Shown here piece after piece: positions 1 through 10,329 of a DNA stretch of 64,000 bases. The position numbers and the translations under genes are program-made. Source of the stretch: Lytechinus variegatus (Eukaryota > Echinodermata > Echinoidea > Temnopleuroida > Toxopneustidae); contig NC_054754.1 in the NCBI RefSeq assembly GCF_018143015.1, forward strand, positions 21,328,875-21,392,874. The letters are read 5' to 3'. The number at the start of each line of letters is the position of its first letter. Position 1 is the first letter of the stretch. A model generated the notes under the pieces. The model was given only the letters and a program-made list of their open reading frames with translations, made no database searches and was not told where the DNA came from.

Positions 1-630
1 AGTTAAAGAACTCATGAAACTCGAAAATGTCAATTACTGTGCAAGCCTACTCTTTGAAATTTCAATTTTATCATACTTTGAGTAATGGAGAATAGACTGG
101 ATTACATAATTATTTTTGACAAAATTCCTTACCATCCCCTCTTTCGGTCTTACACCACCCCCCCCCCCCCCCTCCGTCCCGCTACAACCCCGCCCTTATG
201 GATTCATACCAACCAATAAATTAGGACTCTTAGCATTAACCCTTATTAAAATGGGAGGGGGGCAAATATATAGACCCTGACAAATTTCGTCACTACACCA
301 TCGCGTGATTTTTTTTTACCGCTCCACTCGCGGACGTCTTTAAGTCTTGGGCATCTTTTGAGACCAAATTTCCGACGCCCGGGCACATCTATAAATGAAT
401 AATCTGAAAATGTAATTGTACATGTACAGTTGTCATGAGAATGACCTATATATCTCGACAAAGTATACTCTCTTTATCACCGTAACCCATAAGTTATAGA
501 ACTCATGTAACTCGTTACTGTGCAAGCCTACTCTTTGAAATTTCAATTTATCTTACTTTGATTAGTAGAGAATTTGATAGACTGCATTACAAAATGGCGC
601 CCAATAATTCATGGTTGCTAGGTCGGAGCG
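1..630. other. non-coding flank with a direct repeat
   Basis: No gene is seen here. About 80 bases at 25-110 recur at 510-592 (both contain GTGCAAGCCTACTCTTTG), and a diverged relative lies at 39,550-39,620. That relative sits at the end of the partial unit upstream of copy C, so this flank probably is the tail of another partial unit whose start is outside the window. Pyrimidine-rich C runs occur near 160. Confidence 0.5.
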
Positions 631-733
631 ATAGATCATAGAGAAATATTTCTAGTTTTCTTGTGAAATAAAGATACAGCTGTAATGGAGAGCCTGTAAT
701 AATCATCTTTGGAGCACCGTTGCGGAAGAGTTA

Positions 734-941
734 CGTTCAATCATACATCTTTTTATCCTTCAAAAATAGATGAAAAAAATCGTGATTTCTTGGAGTAGGG
801 TTTGATTGCATCGCTTTCTGCGATCGGTCCATACTTTCATCTTTGTGATGATCAGATGTGTAATGATTCCTCAACCACATTGATTTACGGTGTGGAACTT
901 CCGGGGGAACTTATTCGATGTCACTTTGAAACATGCGGTTA
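734..941 (+). pseudogene. broken copy of a conserved short reading frame
   Basis: This corresponds to the plus-strand frame that is open at 22,366-22,587 and 40,633-40,854. Here that frame is cut by an in-frame TAG just before the segment encoding IGPYFHLCDDQMCNDS. The downstream part, ending CHFETC before a GTTAGT donor-like site, is still open. The frame has no ATG at its 5' end in any copy, so whether it was ever protein-coding is doubtful. Confidence 0.2.
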
Positions 942-1443
942 GTTTTCCTGCTTTAGAATTTAGATTTAAAAATACATTTCTGTGTATTCTTGGTTGCGTT
1001 TGAATAATCATGGACATGTTTAGGTGGATGGAATGTTAGTACATCTGAACATCATGCATGGATTGATGATTAACTCAATTTCGGACATGTGAGTAGAAAC
1101 TGCTTGTGTATAATTTTGATTAAAACTTATGATCTCTTCACAACGTAAAATAGCGGTAGAATGTCATAGTTTTCTGCTATGTACACACAGTAAATCGCGT
1201 GTTGTATTTTATTTTCCATTGTTTTCTTGTGAACGAAGTTATTATTTGCTTTACTGCTCATGATTTTTAACTTTTAATTAGTGCACTTGTTGTAGAACGC
1301 CTAGCCATTAGCCATAGAACTAGATAAATAATCTGAAAATTGTAATTATACAATCATCATGAAAAGGACCTATAATTATATATCAACAAGCTATGCTCTC
1401 TTTATGATCATTTTCGTATCCCCTTAATTTAGTAGACCAAAAG

Positions 1444-1512
1444 CTTCGGTCTCTGTTTAATTGGTTGTTCCCCTGATCTCCGTTGGCTCCACCTAATAAT
1501 TAGAGACCGAAG
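1444..1512. repeat. conserved inverted repeat (hairpin) in copy A
   Basis: The left arm CTTCGGTCTCT (1444) pairs with AGAGACCGAAG (to 1512) around a loop of about 47 bases. The same hairpin occurs in copies B (23,065-23,135) and C (41,730-41,800), where the arms are a perfect 12 bp. It lies in the most conserved block of the unit. Its function is unknown; it may be a relic of a foldback element. Confidence 0.6.
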
Positions 1513-2139
1513 TTTTAACTCGATCTGTACAGGAGCTCAATGGTCATGTTTATGTATTAAGTTCGGATAAACCAGGGAAGTTGGAGTTGCGCGACAGCCG
1601 AAGTAAGTCATTGTTTTGTCCTTTTAAGCCCCCCCCCCTGTTTTGGTTCATCTTAGGCCAAAACGGAATAACAATCTTTATTTTTGTCGAGTTCTTTTCA
1701 TATATTTTTATAAAATAAAGACAAATTTCGATGAGCCCCGTCGGGGGGGGGGGGGATTTTGCATTATTAACCGCTCTAATGGCGACCCGTCTGTGTACGA
1801 GGAGAAATATAAAATGATAATGTTTAAAAACTCATCGAAACATACGTCTAGTTGTCTTATTAAGTTGCTAAAGAAACTCATGAAAATGTGCAAACCTATT
1901 ATTTAAATTTTTGATTTATCATACTTGTTAAGTATTTGATTAGTAGAGAATTTAATACATTGATAATTTATTTTTTGCCAACATTCCTTTACCATCTTTC
2001 GGTCTTATACCCCACTACTTCCTGATTCATGCCCACCAATACAAGTCAAGACTCTTGACAATTACTTTGATAAGAAGGTATTTCTTGTAAAATTCAAAAA
2101 TTGTAATCTCGGGTTAACCCCAAATCACACAATAAAGTT

Positions 2140-2175
2140 GATGCGATGGGACAGGTTCGATTCCTGTGAGATTCC
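2140..2175 (+). other. B-box-like motif in the unit
   Basis: The string GGTTCGATTCCTGTGAGAT matches a tRNA-type RNA polymerase III B box. It recurs near 21,669, 23,795, 39,900 and 42,458, each time preceded by CACACAATAAAGTTGATG. No convincing A box lies at tRNA spacing, so this is at most a relic of a tRNA-derived SINE. Confidence 0.25.
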
Positions 2176-3432
2176 GATAATATCAATATCGATCAAGAAG
2201 AATCTTCATTGGTGTCCATTCATCGTCATTATTGTGTTGAACATAACATAATCATAAAATCATTCTAAATGTACTGGAGTATTAAGTGTCATTTACATGG
2301 GAAGGGGGATATATTCTATTTTTTACTGATATTTTCACAATAATATTCGTGTAATAAATTATTTGACCGTAGAAGTATAGGTAATTGCAGGGTTTCATGT
2401 CTTAATCAGATACCTAACTAATATTTTGTAAATGAAATTCCATTTTGGATGCAATAATAGAGGACGACATGCATGGCATTGCATAATTATCATTGATGTT
2501 TTCAGATTTTTGACTTGGTAAGAAATTGAGAATGAAACGTAATTTGCTTTTATCATGCCGTATGTTTAATTGCATTGTTAAAATAAAGATTATAGTATAT
2601 TATCACAGGGGAAGCTGGGTTCAAACTTCAATCTAGATCCAGAACAATTTTGATTCCTCATACATTTTAAGAGAATAGTTTTATAAAAATTCCACATTTT
2701 AGCAAGTCAGTTATGATTTAAATATTTAGCTTTTCCTAATTTTCTTTAAATTATTTTATTTTTATTTCATTTTTCACACCATATAACCCTCAGAGTTCTT
2801 ACTTGTCTTTCTGTAGCTTTCACATGCCACTCCTGATTCCGAGATTCAGATCATACCCTTTCACTTCCCCCTCCCCCATTCTCACCGTCTCTCCCCCCCC
2901 CCCTCATTCTCATCCATCTCTCCGCTCTCTCTCCCCTCTTTTATCCATCTCCGAGTGCAGCAGCTAAACCAATAGTTTCATCTCCAATTTTACATTCTAT
3001 CTTGTATGACACTGTATGAGATTTGTTTGTATTATTATTATTACTTTGATTTTAGATGGAAGTAAGATATCAATATGAGCTCATCAAACATGTTAATGCA
3101 AGGACACGAGTTTACGAGTGTCGCTTAAAGGCATGTAGGAAACTATAACAAATCCGTCAATTCGCAAATACCGCCTTCAGATAAAAAGAAATTATGAAAC
3201 ACATTGAATAAGATAGAGAAACGGGAATGAAAAGTTTGAAAGTTGAAATGAGTTGAGAAAGAGAGAGAGAGAAAAGGAGAGATAGAGAAATACAATTTTA
3301 TTATTTTGCCATTTTCTGTCCTTTTTCTTGCTGACAAATAGTTGCTTACAATTTCAGGAAGAGGAATGAAAAAGACGAAGAAGAAGAAAAGGAAGAAAAA
3401 GAAGAAGGAAGAGGAAGACAAAGTAAACCGTC

Positions 3433-3484
3433 ATGAATATCTTTAAGATCATTTCACTACCACCGTCATTATCACCAATTTTAT

Positions 3485-3518
<34 letters not shown>

Positions 3519-5362
3519 TTTATTGCCATCATCATCATCACCATCATTATCTCTATTGTCATCATCAGCTCATCCCCAACATCATTTTCATCACAACCAT
3601 TCTTATCTCCGTTAACTGTAATTATCTACATTTTCACCTCAATCATCTTTAGCATCATCATTGTAATCATCATAGTCATCATCATCATCATCATCATCAC
3701 CACCACCATCACCCTCATCATCATAATCATCATCATCTAACAACCGTCATCACCACCCTCATCATCATCATCGCCATCTTAACTATCATTTTAATCGCCA
3801 TCATCATCATCTAACAACCCTCATCAATACCCTCATCATCATCATCTTAACTATCATAATCATCATCATCTAACAACCCTCATCCCCATCCTCATCATCA
3901 TCATCTTAACTATCATTATAATCATCATCTAACAACCGTCATCAATACCCTCATCATCATCACCTTAACTATCATCATCATCATCATCTAACAACCGTCA
4001 TCACCACCCTCATCATCATCATCTTAACTATCATTATAATCATCATCATCTAACAACCCTCATCCCCATCCTCCTCATCATCATCATCATCTTAACTATC
4101 ATCATCATCATCATCATCTAACAACCATCATCACCATTCTCATCATCATCATCTTAACTATCATTATAATCATCATTATCTAACAACCGTCATCATCTTA
4201 ACTATCATTATAATCATCATCATCTAACAACCGTCATCACCACCCTCATCATCATCATCTTAACTATCATTATAATCATCATCATCTAACAACCCTCATC
4301 CCCATCCTCCTCATCATCATCATCATCTTAACTATCATCATCATCTAACAACCATCATCACCACCCTCATCATCATCACCTTAACTATCATTATAATCAT
4401 CATCATCTAACAACCGTCATCACCACCCTCATCATCATCATCTTAACTATCATCATCATCATCATCATCATCTAACAACCGTCATCACCACCCTCATCAT
4501 CATCATCTTAACTATCATCATCATCATCATCATCTAACAACCCTCATCCCCATCCTCCTCATCATCATCATCATCTTAACTATCATCATCATCTAACAAC
4601 CCTCATCCCCACCCTCATCATCATCACCTTAACTATCATCATCATCTAACAACCGTCATCACCACCCTCATCATCATCATCTTAACTATCATTATAATCA
4701 TCATCATCTAACAACCATCATCACCACCCTCATCATCATCATCTTAACTATCATTATAATCATCATCATCTAACAACCGTCATCAATACCCTCATCATCA
4801 TCATCTTAACTATCATCATCATCATCATCATCTAACAACCGTCATCAATACCCTCATCATCATCATCTTAACTATCATTATCATCATCATCATCTAACAA
4901 CCCTCATCCCCATCCTCCTCATCATCATCATCATCTTAACTATCATCATCATCATCATCATCTAACAACCATCATCACCACCCTCATCATCATCACCTTA
5001 ACTATCATCATCATCATCATCAAACAACCCTCATCCCCACCCTCATCATCATCATCTTAACTATCATTATAATCATCATCATCATCTAACAACCGTCATC
5101 ACCACCCTCATCATCATCATCTTAACTATCATTATAATCATCATCATCTAACAACCCTCATCCCCATCCTCATCATCATCATCATCTTAACTATCATCAT
5201 CATCATCATCTAACAACCGTCATCACCACCCTCATCATCATCATCTTAACTATCATTATAATCATCATCATCTAACAACCATCATCACCACCCTCATTAT
5301 CATTGTCATCACCATTATCTTAACTATCACTATCATCATCATCTAACAGTCGTCATCATCAT
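3433..5362. repeat. (CAT)n higher-order minisatellite, copy A
   Basis: Nearly 2 kb of CAT/CAC/CTC triplets. From about 3,690 it forms a higher-order unit of about 65-80 bases: a (CAT)n run, CTAACAACC, TCATCACCACCC, (CAT)n, CTTAACTATCAT, repeated some 25 times with small variants. Stops are frequent in the unit (CTTAACTATC), so poly-His or poly-Ile/Thr frames are compositional. The block ends at CATATTTCTGGTTGTCAGCC, which also follows the satellites in copies B and C. Confidence 0.95.
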
Positions 5363-6760
5363 CATATTTCTGGTTGTCAGCCACGATTAAGCTCGACTAC
5401 CAATAGTTGATACCCAATCATACCCCAATACAAACGACAGCTGTCAGGGCATTTAGCATAATAATGATTTAGCAGAATATTGCTTCATAATTACACATGT
5501 AATACACTTTGTATTTATTGATCACTCGATGAAAACATGAATTTATTGTTTGAATTATGCTAGTCATTGTTATAGAATTACCAATCGCGACACCGCAATC
5601 ATGACAATGAAAAATAGCATTGGGACAATTACCATGCTACCACCAGATTAAAGCTAAATCAATTGCATTTCAACCCATATTGATTCCATTTTATTTATTT
5701 CTACAATAAAAGCAAAATGAATTTTCGCACCTAAAAAATATTATAAAAAAATACACTTCGAATTGCATATGAAATATAACAATTCAATACACGTATCAAA
5801 GGGGTTGAAAATCATGAATCTTAACAGCAGTACTATTGAAAAAATGACCCCCCCCCCTCCCCTTACAAATCATGTGAATCAGAATTGTATCAATTGGTAT
5901 CACATCAATCGAACACCGGAGAAAATCCGTCGGGAGGGGGGGGGGGGTAATTATAGTTTACCCCATCCCATCGACTCCTTATTTCTAATGGAAAATAATG
6001 AATCTGACAGGTGTTATCTACATCATACTACTCTTAGATAGCTATCCTACCCACCCCCACCCCACCCCCGCTTCTCTTTAATCTAAGAATTCTGACATCA
6101 CACAAATTAATTAGTTCTAGAAAAGGCCTCTTGTATGTCCAGAGTATATACAGAAATACGACAAAGATATATTCTTAATTAATAAAAAGCCTCTCAACTG
6201 TCTATACGCGAATATGAACAAAATATTTTTATGTGCATTACAGATATACTTAGCGAATAATATGGAACAGAATATACCCTGCAGGCAAGTTACCCTCTGA
6301 AAATCGAAGAAAAAAATGGGTTCAATGAACAAAAATTCGATTACCACAATTTAGTACTTTAAAATAAAAGTGTACATTAAAACGATCACAGATATTTTCC
6401 TTTCTTTTTAGCTGATGGATCTTTTGTCCTTGTTTTTGCTCTCTTTGCCAAGCAGTCAATCATAAATGCATTTGTTTCTTTTCTGGGTCCACATTATCAT
6501 TACCATACACACTATGCTGTTTGGTAGATCCCCTTATTTCCTCAGATATTACATCTAAATATACAAGATGTATGATTAATGAAGTTATTCATAAACAAAC
6601 GAGAAATATATATTTGTAAATTCATCTTGTTCTCAGTTTGAAATGCAAACAAACACATTTGATTGCTTCGTATATTTTCTGTTAGATATCTTTTTTAAAA
6701 TGTGGTCAAACGCAGTATAGGGAGATTAGTAAAGTATTTCAGAAATTGTGGATTGTCTAG
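5363..6760. other. shared non-coding flank of copy A
   Basis: No gene is supported here. The stretch aligns in order with 25,609-26,720 and 45,630-47,110; landmarks are AACGACAGCTGTCAGG, ATCGAACACCGG and CCCATCCCATCGACTCC. C and G runs at 5,845, 5,935 and 6,050 vary in length between copies. A segment at 6,478-6,560 (minus strand: acceptor TATATTTAG followed by ATGTAATATCTGAGG) recurs in copy C and could be a short 3' exon, but it opens only four codons in the expected phase. Confidence 0.5.
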
Positions 6761-7047
6761 ACACTGTTAAAAAACCTCTGATTTTACAGAAAAAACAAAG
6801 AAGATTTTGCAGAAAGCAATAACAGAATCATTCTGTAAATTCATGTAACATGAATTTTTCTGCAATTTAACAGAAGAGATCTGTTTAAAAAGGGGGAAAG
6901 GGTGTTTTATTAAAGGAAATTTGTAAGGTTGCATACACCAAATATCAATTTCCTGTATGATTAAGCAATCTGGTAAGATTACAGGTGTTCTCGAGACTCT
7001 GCTGCAGGAACTTCTTTTTATTTTAAGGATAAATTTTCTAACAGTGT
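6761..7047. mobile_element. MITE-like element with ACACTGTTA ends
   Basis: A 287-bp AT-rich element bounded by ACACTGTTA on the left and TAACAGTGT on the right. It has no coding capacity of its own. It is absent from copies B and C at this position, so it inserted after copy A separated. It lies immediately downstream of the last tandem copy of the terminal exon of the minus-strand gene. The superfamily is not assigned because no clear target duplication is visible. Confidence 0.65.
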
Positions 7048-7097
7048 AGCCAGCCACCCACCCCCTCCTGCCCCAGCTAATTATGATCCGTGATCTC

Positions 7098-7604
7098 TCC
7101 TCTGGCAATCCCAGGGAAACTTGTCTTCCTTCATCAGATCTAATATCTTGCCATTCACTCTACCCCCCCCCCCTATACTGCCCCCTCCCCTCTCCTCTCC
7201 GAGCTAATTATTATCTGCGATCACTCTTCTGGCATTTCCAGAGAAACTTACCTTCCTTCATCCGATCGATTGTCTTACCATTAACTCTACCCCCCCCCCA
7301 CTGTCCCCTCCCCTCTCCAAGCTAATTATGATTCGTGATCACTCCTCTGGTAATCCCAGAGAAACTTGCCTCCCTTCATCCGATCTGTTGTCTTACCATT
7401 CACTCTACCTCCCCCCCCCCCCTCCTCTCTCCAAGAGAATTATGATCCGTGATCACTCCTCTGGCAATCCCAGTGAAACTTGCCTCCCTTCATCCGATCT
7501 ATAGTCTTACCATTTACTCTACCCCCCCTCCTCTCTCCAAGAGAATTATGATTCGTGATCACTCTTCTGGCAATCCCAGAGAAACTTGCCTCCCTTCATC
7601 CGAT
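7098..7604 (-). repeat. tandem array of 42-nt terminal-exon copies (copy A)
   Basis: Five extra copies of the 3' end of the gene's last exon lie at 7563-7604, 7457-7498, 7343-7384, 7225-7266 and 7098-7139, spaced 106-127 bp apart with C-rich spacers. On the minus strand most read A-TCG-GAT-GAA-GGG-AGG and encode SDEGRQVSLGLPE. Four are preceded by an AG (TAG or CAG) and four are followed by GTGATC, in which GAG-TGA is an in-frame stop. The copy at 7225 has lost its AG and carries a stop. The copy at 7098 has lost the TGA, so it reads on into the neighbouring MITE to 6767. They may be 3'UTR minisatellite or optional in-frame mini-exons; the GTGATC donors are weak. Confidence 0.75.
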
Positions 7605-7689
7605 CTATTGTTACCCTTCACTCTACCCCCACCCCACCTCCCCTCCCCCTTGCTCTCCCCTCCCTCTCCAAGCTAATTATGATCCATAA

Positions 7690-7746
7690 TCACTCCTCTG
7701 GCAATCCCAGAGAAACATGCCTTCCGCCATCAGATCGCAGTGGTCC
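7690..7746 (-). CDS. copy A exon 4 (terminal, ends LPEE-stop)
   Basis: The acceptor reads ATTATAG followed by GGACCACTGCG. In phase 0 it encodes GPLRSDGGRHVSLGLPEE and stops at TGA. The acceptor and first codons are conserved at 27,076, 47,516 and 63,875. A GT overlaps the stop (GA then GTGATT), so it could alternatively be an internal 53-nt exon. Confidence 0.55.
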   Translation of the reverse strand, partial: GPLRSDGGRHVSLGLPEE

Positions 7747-9423
7747 CTATAATAATTGAGAAATGAGACAAATATTTGGGTAAATATATAATAAGATTTA
7801 TGCAATGCAGTACAAGTGACAGCATATTTTCATTACCAGTGTGTATAATTTGACATGAAATATCATCGAATTGACTATTATAAATATAGAGGAACAAATA
7901 TCTATCAATTTTTCCCCAAAATAATCTCGAAAATTGAGGTTTATAACATTATTTGGACAAAGTGTCACATGCATATTTACATGGACTTGTATATGTCCAC
8001 GCTAACGTTGTCTAAAATTGGCTAACCCCATCCCCAAAACACACACATACACGCCGTGGAGAAGAAGACAGGGATGGGGCGCTAATAGAAGAAACAAGCA
8101 TTGTATACTTACAATTTCAGACATTATATCGTCATCGTGTGTCTCCGACCCCGAAGTTTCGGGAGCAGTGTCTAGTCCTACTCCGATGTTTCTTTCGTCC
8201 TGAGGCTGTACACCGATTGTCAAGACCTCTTTTTCTTCCTTTAGAAGTGTGGGGGAATTACAAAATAAATGGTGAAGTGGAGAGAAAAGTATTTCATATT
8301 GAGAAAAGGTCGACATTTACTTATTTATTTTCTTTCTCCCTTCATTTAGCCTTGAAAACGGATAAAAGTGAGAGAAGTGATAAGGCCTATTAATAGTTGA
8401 TCGCTTCTGACAGTTTTTTATTTGTTTGTTTTTGCTTTTTTTGCTGATAAACGCAAAACTGGTACATAATCAATTACATGGCGATCATTTTACTTCGAAA
8501 TTAATCAGGCTCAGTGGCTAACCTAGACGACAGAGGATTCTCGGGTCTTTTTAGAAATCAAATTTGATACAATCCGAATGGCAGAACGGGGATTTGAACC
8601 CACAACTTTACGATGCTCTAACCACTAGACCACACGACCCGTTAATGTCATGACATAATTTAGCACCCAGATGATTTATACTTATTAAGGTTTGCATACG
8701 AGGAGTGAATGACTTAAAATGAATATGAAAATGAAAATTCGATAAGTTTATTCTGTGCAGCACTTGTCTGATTATGTGAGTTGGTCAAAGTCTTAGAACG
8801 GCATATAGAGGGCAGCATTCACATTAATCAATTTAAAATTGATTAATGTGAATGGTTTTACTTGCATCCATAGCTTTATTCATATTGCTTGATTTGCTCA
8901 AATTTGCATCATTATACTGTATGACATTATTTGTTTAAACAATATTTTGAATAATATCATAGTGAATTTTACCATTTTTATTGATATACTCACTTTGATT
9001 TTCAGCACGATTTCTACTTCATTTTTATCAATGGAGCAGGAGAATTTGGTCTGGCGAGTTGAATAAATTTCAAGACGAAAACCTTGGACCTGTATCGATA
9101 TCTAACAAAATAAAAACGAAGAAAAAACTAAAGATAAAAAGACTGATAAAATACAAACTGATAGAGACGATAATCTCACATAAAAACAAAAGTAAATGAA
9201 CTTTATTTGAGTGAATTTCTACCACTTAGATTTAAGCTTATGAAAATATCTCCAAACCAGTTTGCCCAAAATGACTTTTGACAACTAAATATATCTGGTA
9301 TACCAATACTTTATTTCACTACCGTATACTCTCTCAATGCCTGATTAAACAGTACTATTTTCTCACCTTATTTTCGGCGTTGTCTCTGTCACTTGGGTAT
9401 GTTTCACAATGCTGAGTTGCCAT
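7690..9423 (-). CDS. unrecognised four-exon gene, copy A (open)
   Basis: A spliced gene on the minus strand, read from 9,440 downwards. Exons are 9367-9440, 8994-9101, 8113-8238 and 7690-7746. Introns begin GTGAGA, GTGAGT and GTAAGT and end TTAG, AAAG and ATAG. All junction phases agree (0, 0, 0), and the frame stays open from a strong-context ATG (9421-9423, G at -3 and +4) to TGA at 7690-7692. The product is about 115 residues: MATQHCETYPSDRDNAENK, then a 36-residue block containing TKFSCSIDKNEVEIVLKIK, a 42-residue acidic block ending DDDIMSEI, then GPLRSDGG...LPEE. There is no signal peptide or membrane segment. The first exon starts in phase 2-of-codon, so an upstream exon must exist; I did not find it. 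The same exons occur in copies B and C. I do not recognise a family. Exon structure is well supported; function is unknown. Confidence 0.6.
8113..8238 (-). CDS. copy A exon 3 (126 nt, acidic)
   Basis: Exactly 42 codons, phase 0 at both ends. The acceptor is CTTCTAAAG followed by GAAGAAAAAGAG, and the donor is GAAATT followed by GTAAGTATAC, a strong consensus. It encodes EEKEVLTIGVQPQDERN, then a serine- and acid-rich stretch containing TAPETSGSETHDDD. The equivalents at 27426-27551 and 47842-47967 have the same length. Confidence 0.65.
8581..8642 (-). repeat. tRNA-derived SINE head, copy A
   Basis: On the minus strand an A-box-like TGGTCTAGTGG (8622-8632) and a B box GGTTCAAATCC (8590-8600) lie at tRNA spacing. 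It resembles a tRNA but has no paired acceptor stem, so it is a SINE relic rather than a tRNA gene. It is present in the same intron in copies B and C, so it predates the duplications. Confidence 0.6.
8816..8854. repeat. copy-A-specific 39-bp near-perfect palindrome
   Basis: CATTCACATTAATCAATTT is followed after one A by its exact reverse complement, giving arms of 19 bp. In copies B and C only the left arm exists, followed by TGTACTTCAAG or TGCTCTTCAAG. The right arm therefore arose in copy A by copying the left arm in reverse. Confidence 0.85.
8994..9101 (-). CDS. copy A exon 2 (108 nt)
   Basis: Exactly 36 codons, phase 0 at both ends. The acceptor is TTTGTTAG followed by ATATCGATACAG, and the donor is AAA followed by GTGAGTATAT (AAG-GTGAGTAGATC in copies B and C). 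It encodes ISIQVQGFRLEIYSTRQTKF followed by SCSIDKNEVEIVLKIK. A basic/acidic amphipathic pattern is visible, with no known motif. Confidence 0.65.
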
Positions 9424-9440
9424 TTCTTTTGATACTCGTT
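9367..9440 (-). CDS. copy A exon 1 found (74 nt, contains likely start ATG)
   Basis: The acceptor is ATTTTTGCTTCTAG, with a good pyrimidine tract, and the donor is AAAATAAG followed by GTGAGA. It reads xxRVSKEMATQHCETYPSDRD and ends in phase 0. The two leading bases require a preceding exon, which may be a 5'UTR exon if translation starts at the ATG at 9421-9423. Confidence 0.6.
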
Positions 9441-10329
9441 CTAGAAGCAAAAATATATTGCAAAATGATACACTTAAAATGACTAGTTAATAGGGTCAGC
9501 TGGATGCAACTGTCATTCTAGTCGTATTCTCACATTTCTCGTCGTATTTTACTTAGATTGTTTTTCTGACTAGAATATAATTATGTCAGAAATGTGACTA
9601 TCAGTGATTGCCATATCAGTTGCACCCATTTGACTTCTGGGGAGCGTTTCATAAAAGGACTTGTCAGACGTTTTATCCGACAGGTCCTATTTTATCCGAC
9701 AGTTACTATAGTAACAGTGCCTCTCAGCCAATGGGAATCAAGAAAAGATGTCAGACCTGACCAGTGGCGTAACTACGGGGGCACGTGCCCCCCCCCCCAA
9801 AAAAAAAAAACGGGGAAAAGGAGAAAAAGAGGGAGAAAGAAAGAGAAACGTAGTGGGGAAAGAAGAAATCATTATTCATTTTAATGGTATATTACATTTT
9901 AATCATGTTATGTTATATTTCATAGGAAACATTTTTATCATAACTTAATGAAACATAATTTGCTCAGGGCCTATGTTGTCATTGTTCCTGGTGCTCGCAT
10001 TGTCTGTTTAGAGAAATATATATATCTGGACCTCTAGGAAGAACAGAGCCATTAAATCAATGGCTCTGAATAGAGTGATCCATCCGTATATTTTTATGTG
10101 CATGCTTATATTTTTATATTTAATATCATATCTTGTGCAATGTATTTTATTGTGATTTTTATGCGGTAAATAAAACCAAACCAAACCAAAATAAACCTGT
10201 TGTACGAAAAACTCCCGTTTCAAGTCAATATACACCAAATATATTATTGTTTTATGTAGTGACATATGCTTCTTTTTTAATGACTACTTACAATGATTGC
10301 CCCATGTTAAGTTCTTAATGTCAAAGAAA

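Larger units (their letters stand above)
630..9638. repeat. segmental duplication copy A, left part
   Basis: From about 640 this sequence matches copy B (from 22,260) and copy C (from 40,530) in order and orientation. Shared landmarks are the GAGCACCGTTGCGGAAGAG string (711, about 22,360, about 40,625), the CTTCGGTCTCTG hairpin, the (CAT)n satellite, and the minus-strand exons between 7,690 and 9,440. The first 2-3 kb is nearly identical between copies, while the exon half is more diverged. Copy A resumes after a nested insertion, at 18,160, and ends near 21,540. Its true left edge may lie before the window. Confidence 0.85.

Noticed and set aside
1708..1906. Overlapping short frames through the C/G runs near 1,630 and 1,745
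   Set aside because: They depend on homopolymer length, which differs in copies B and C, and they lie in non-coding repeat.
8581..8642. tRNA gene on the minus strand
   Set aside because: A and B boxes are present, but the acceptor stem does not pair and the same relic sits in the intron of three copies with decay. It is a SINE head.
9594..10318. Short frames at the left end of the hAT element (basic KKK/RRK-rich)
   Set aside because: They are purine-rich transposon sequence, not matched by an open frame in the 62 kb copy.
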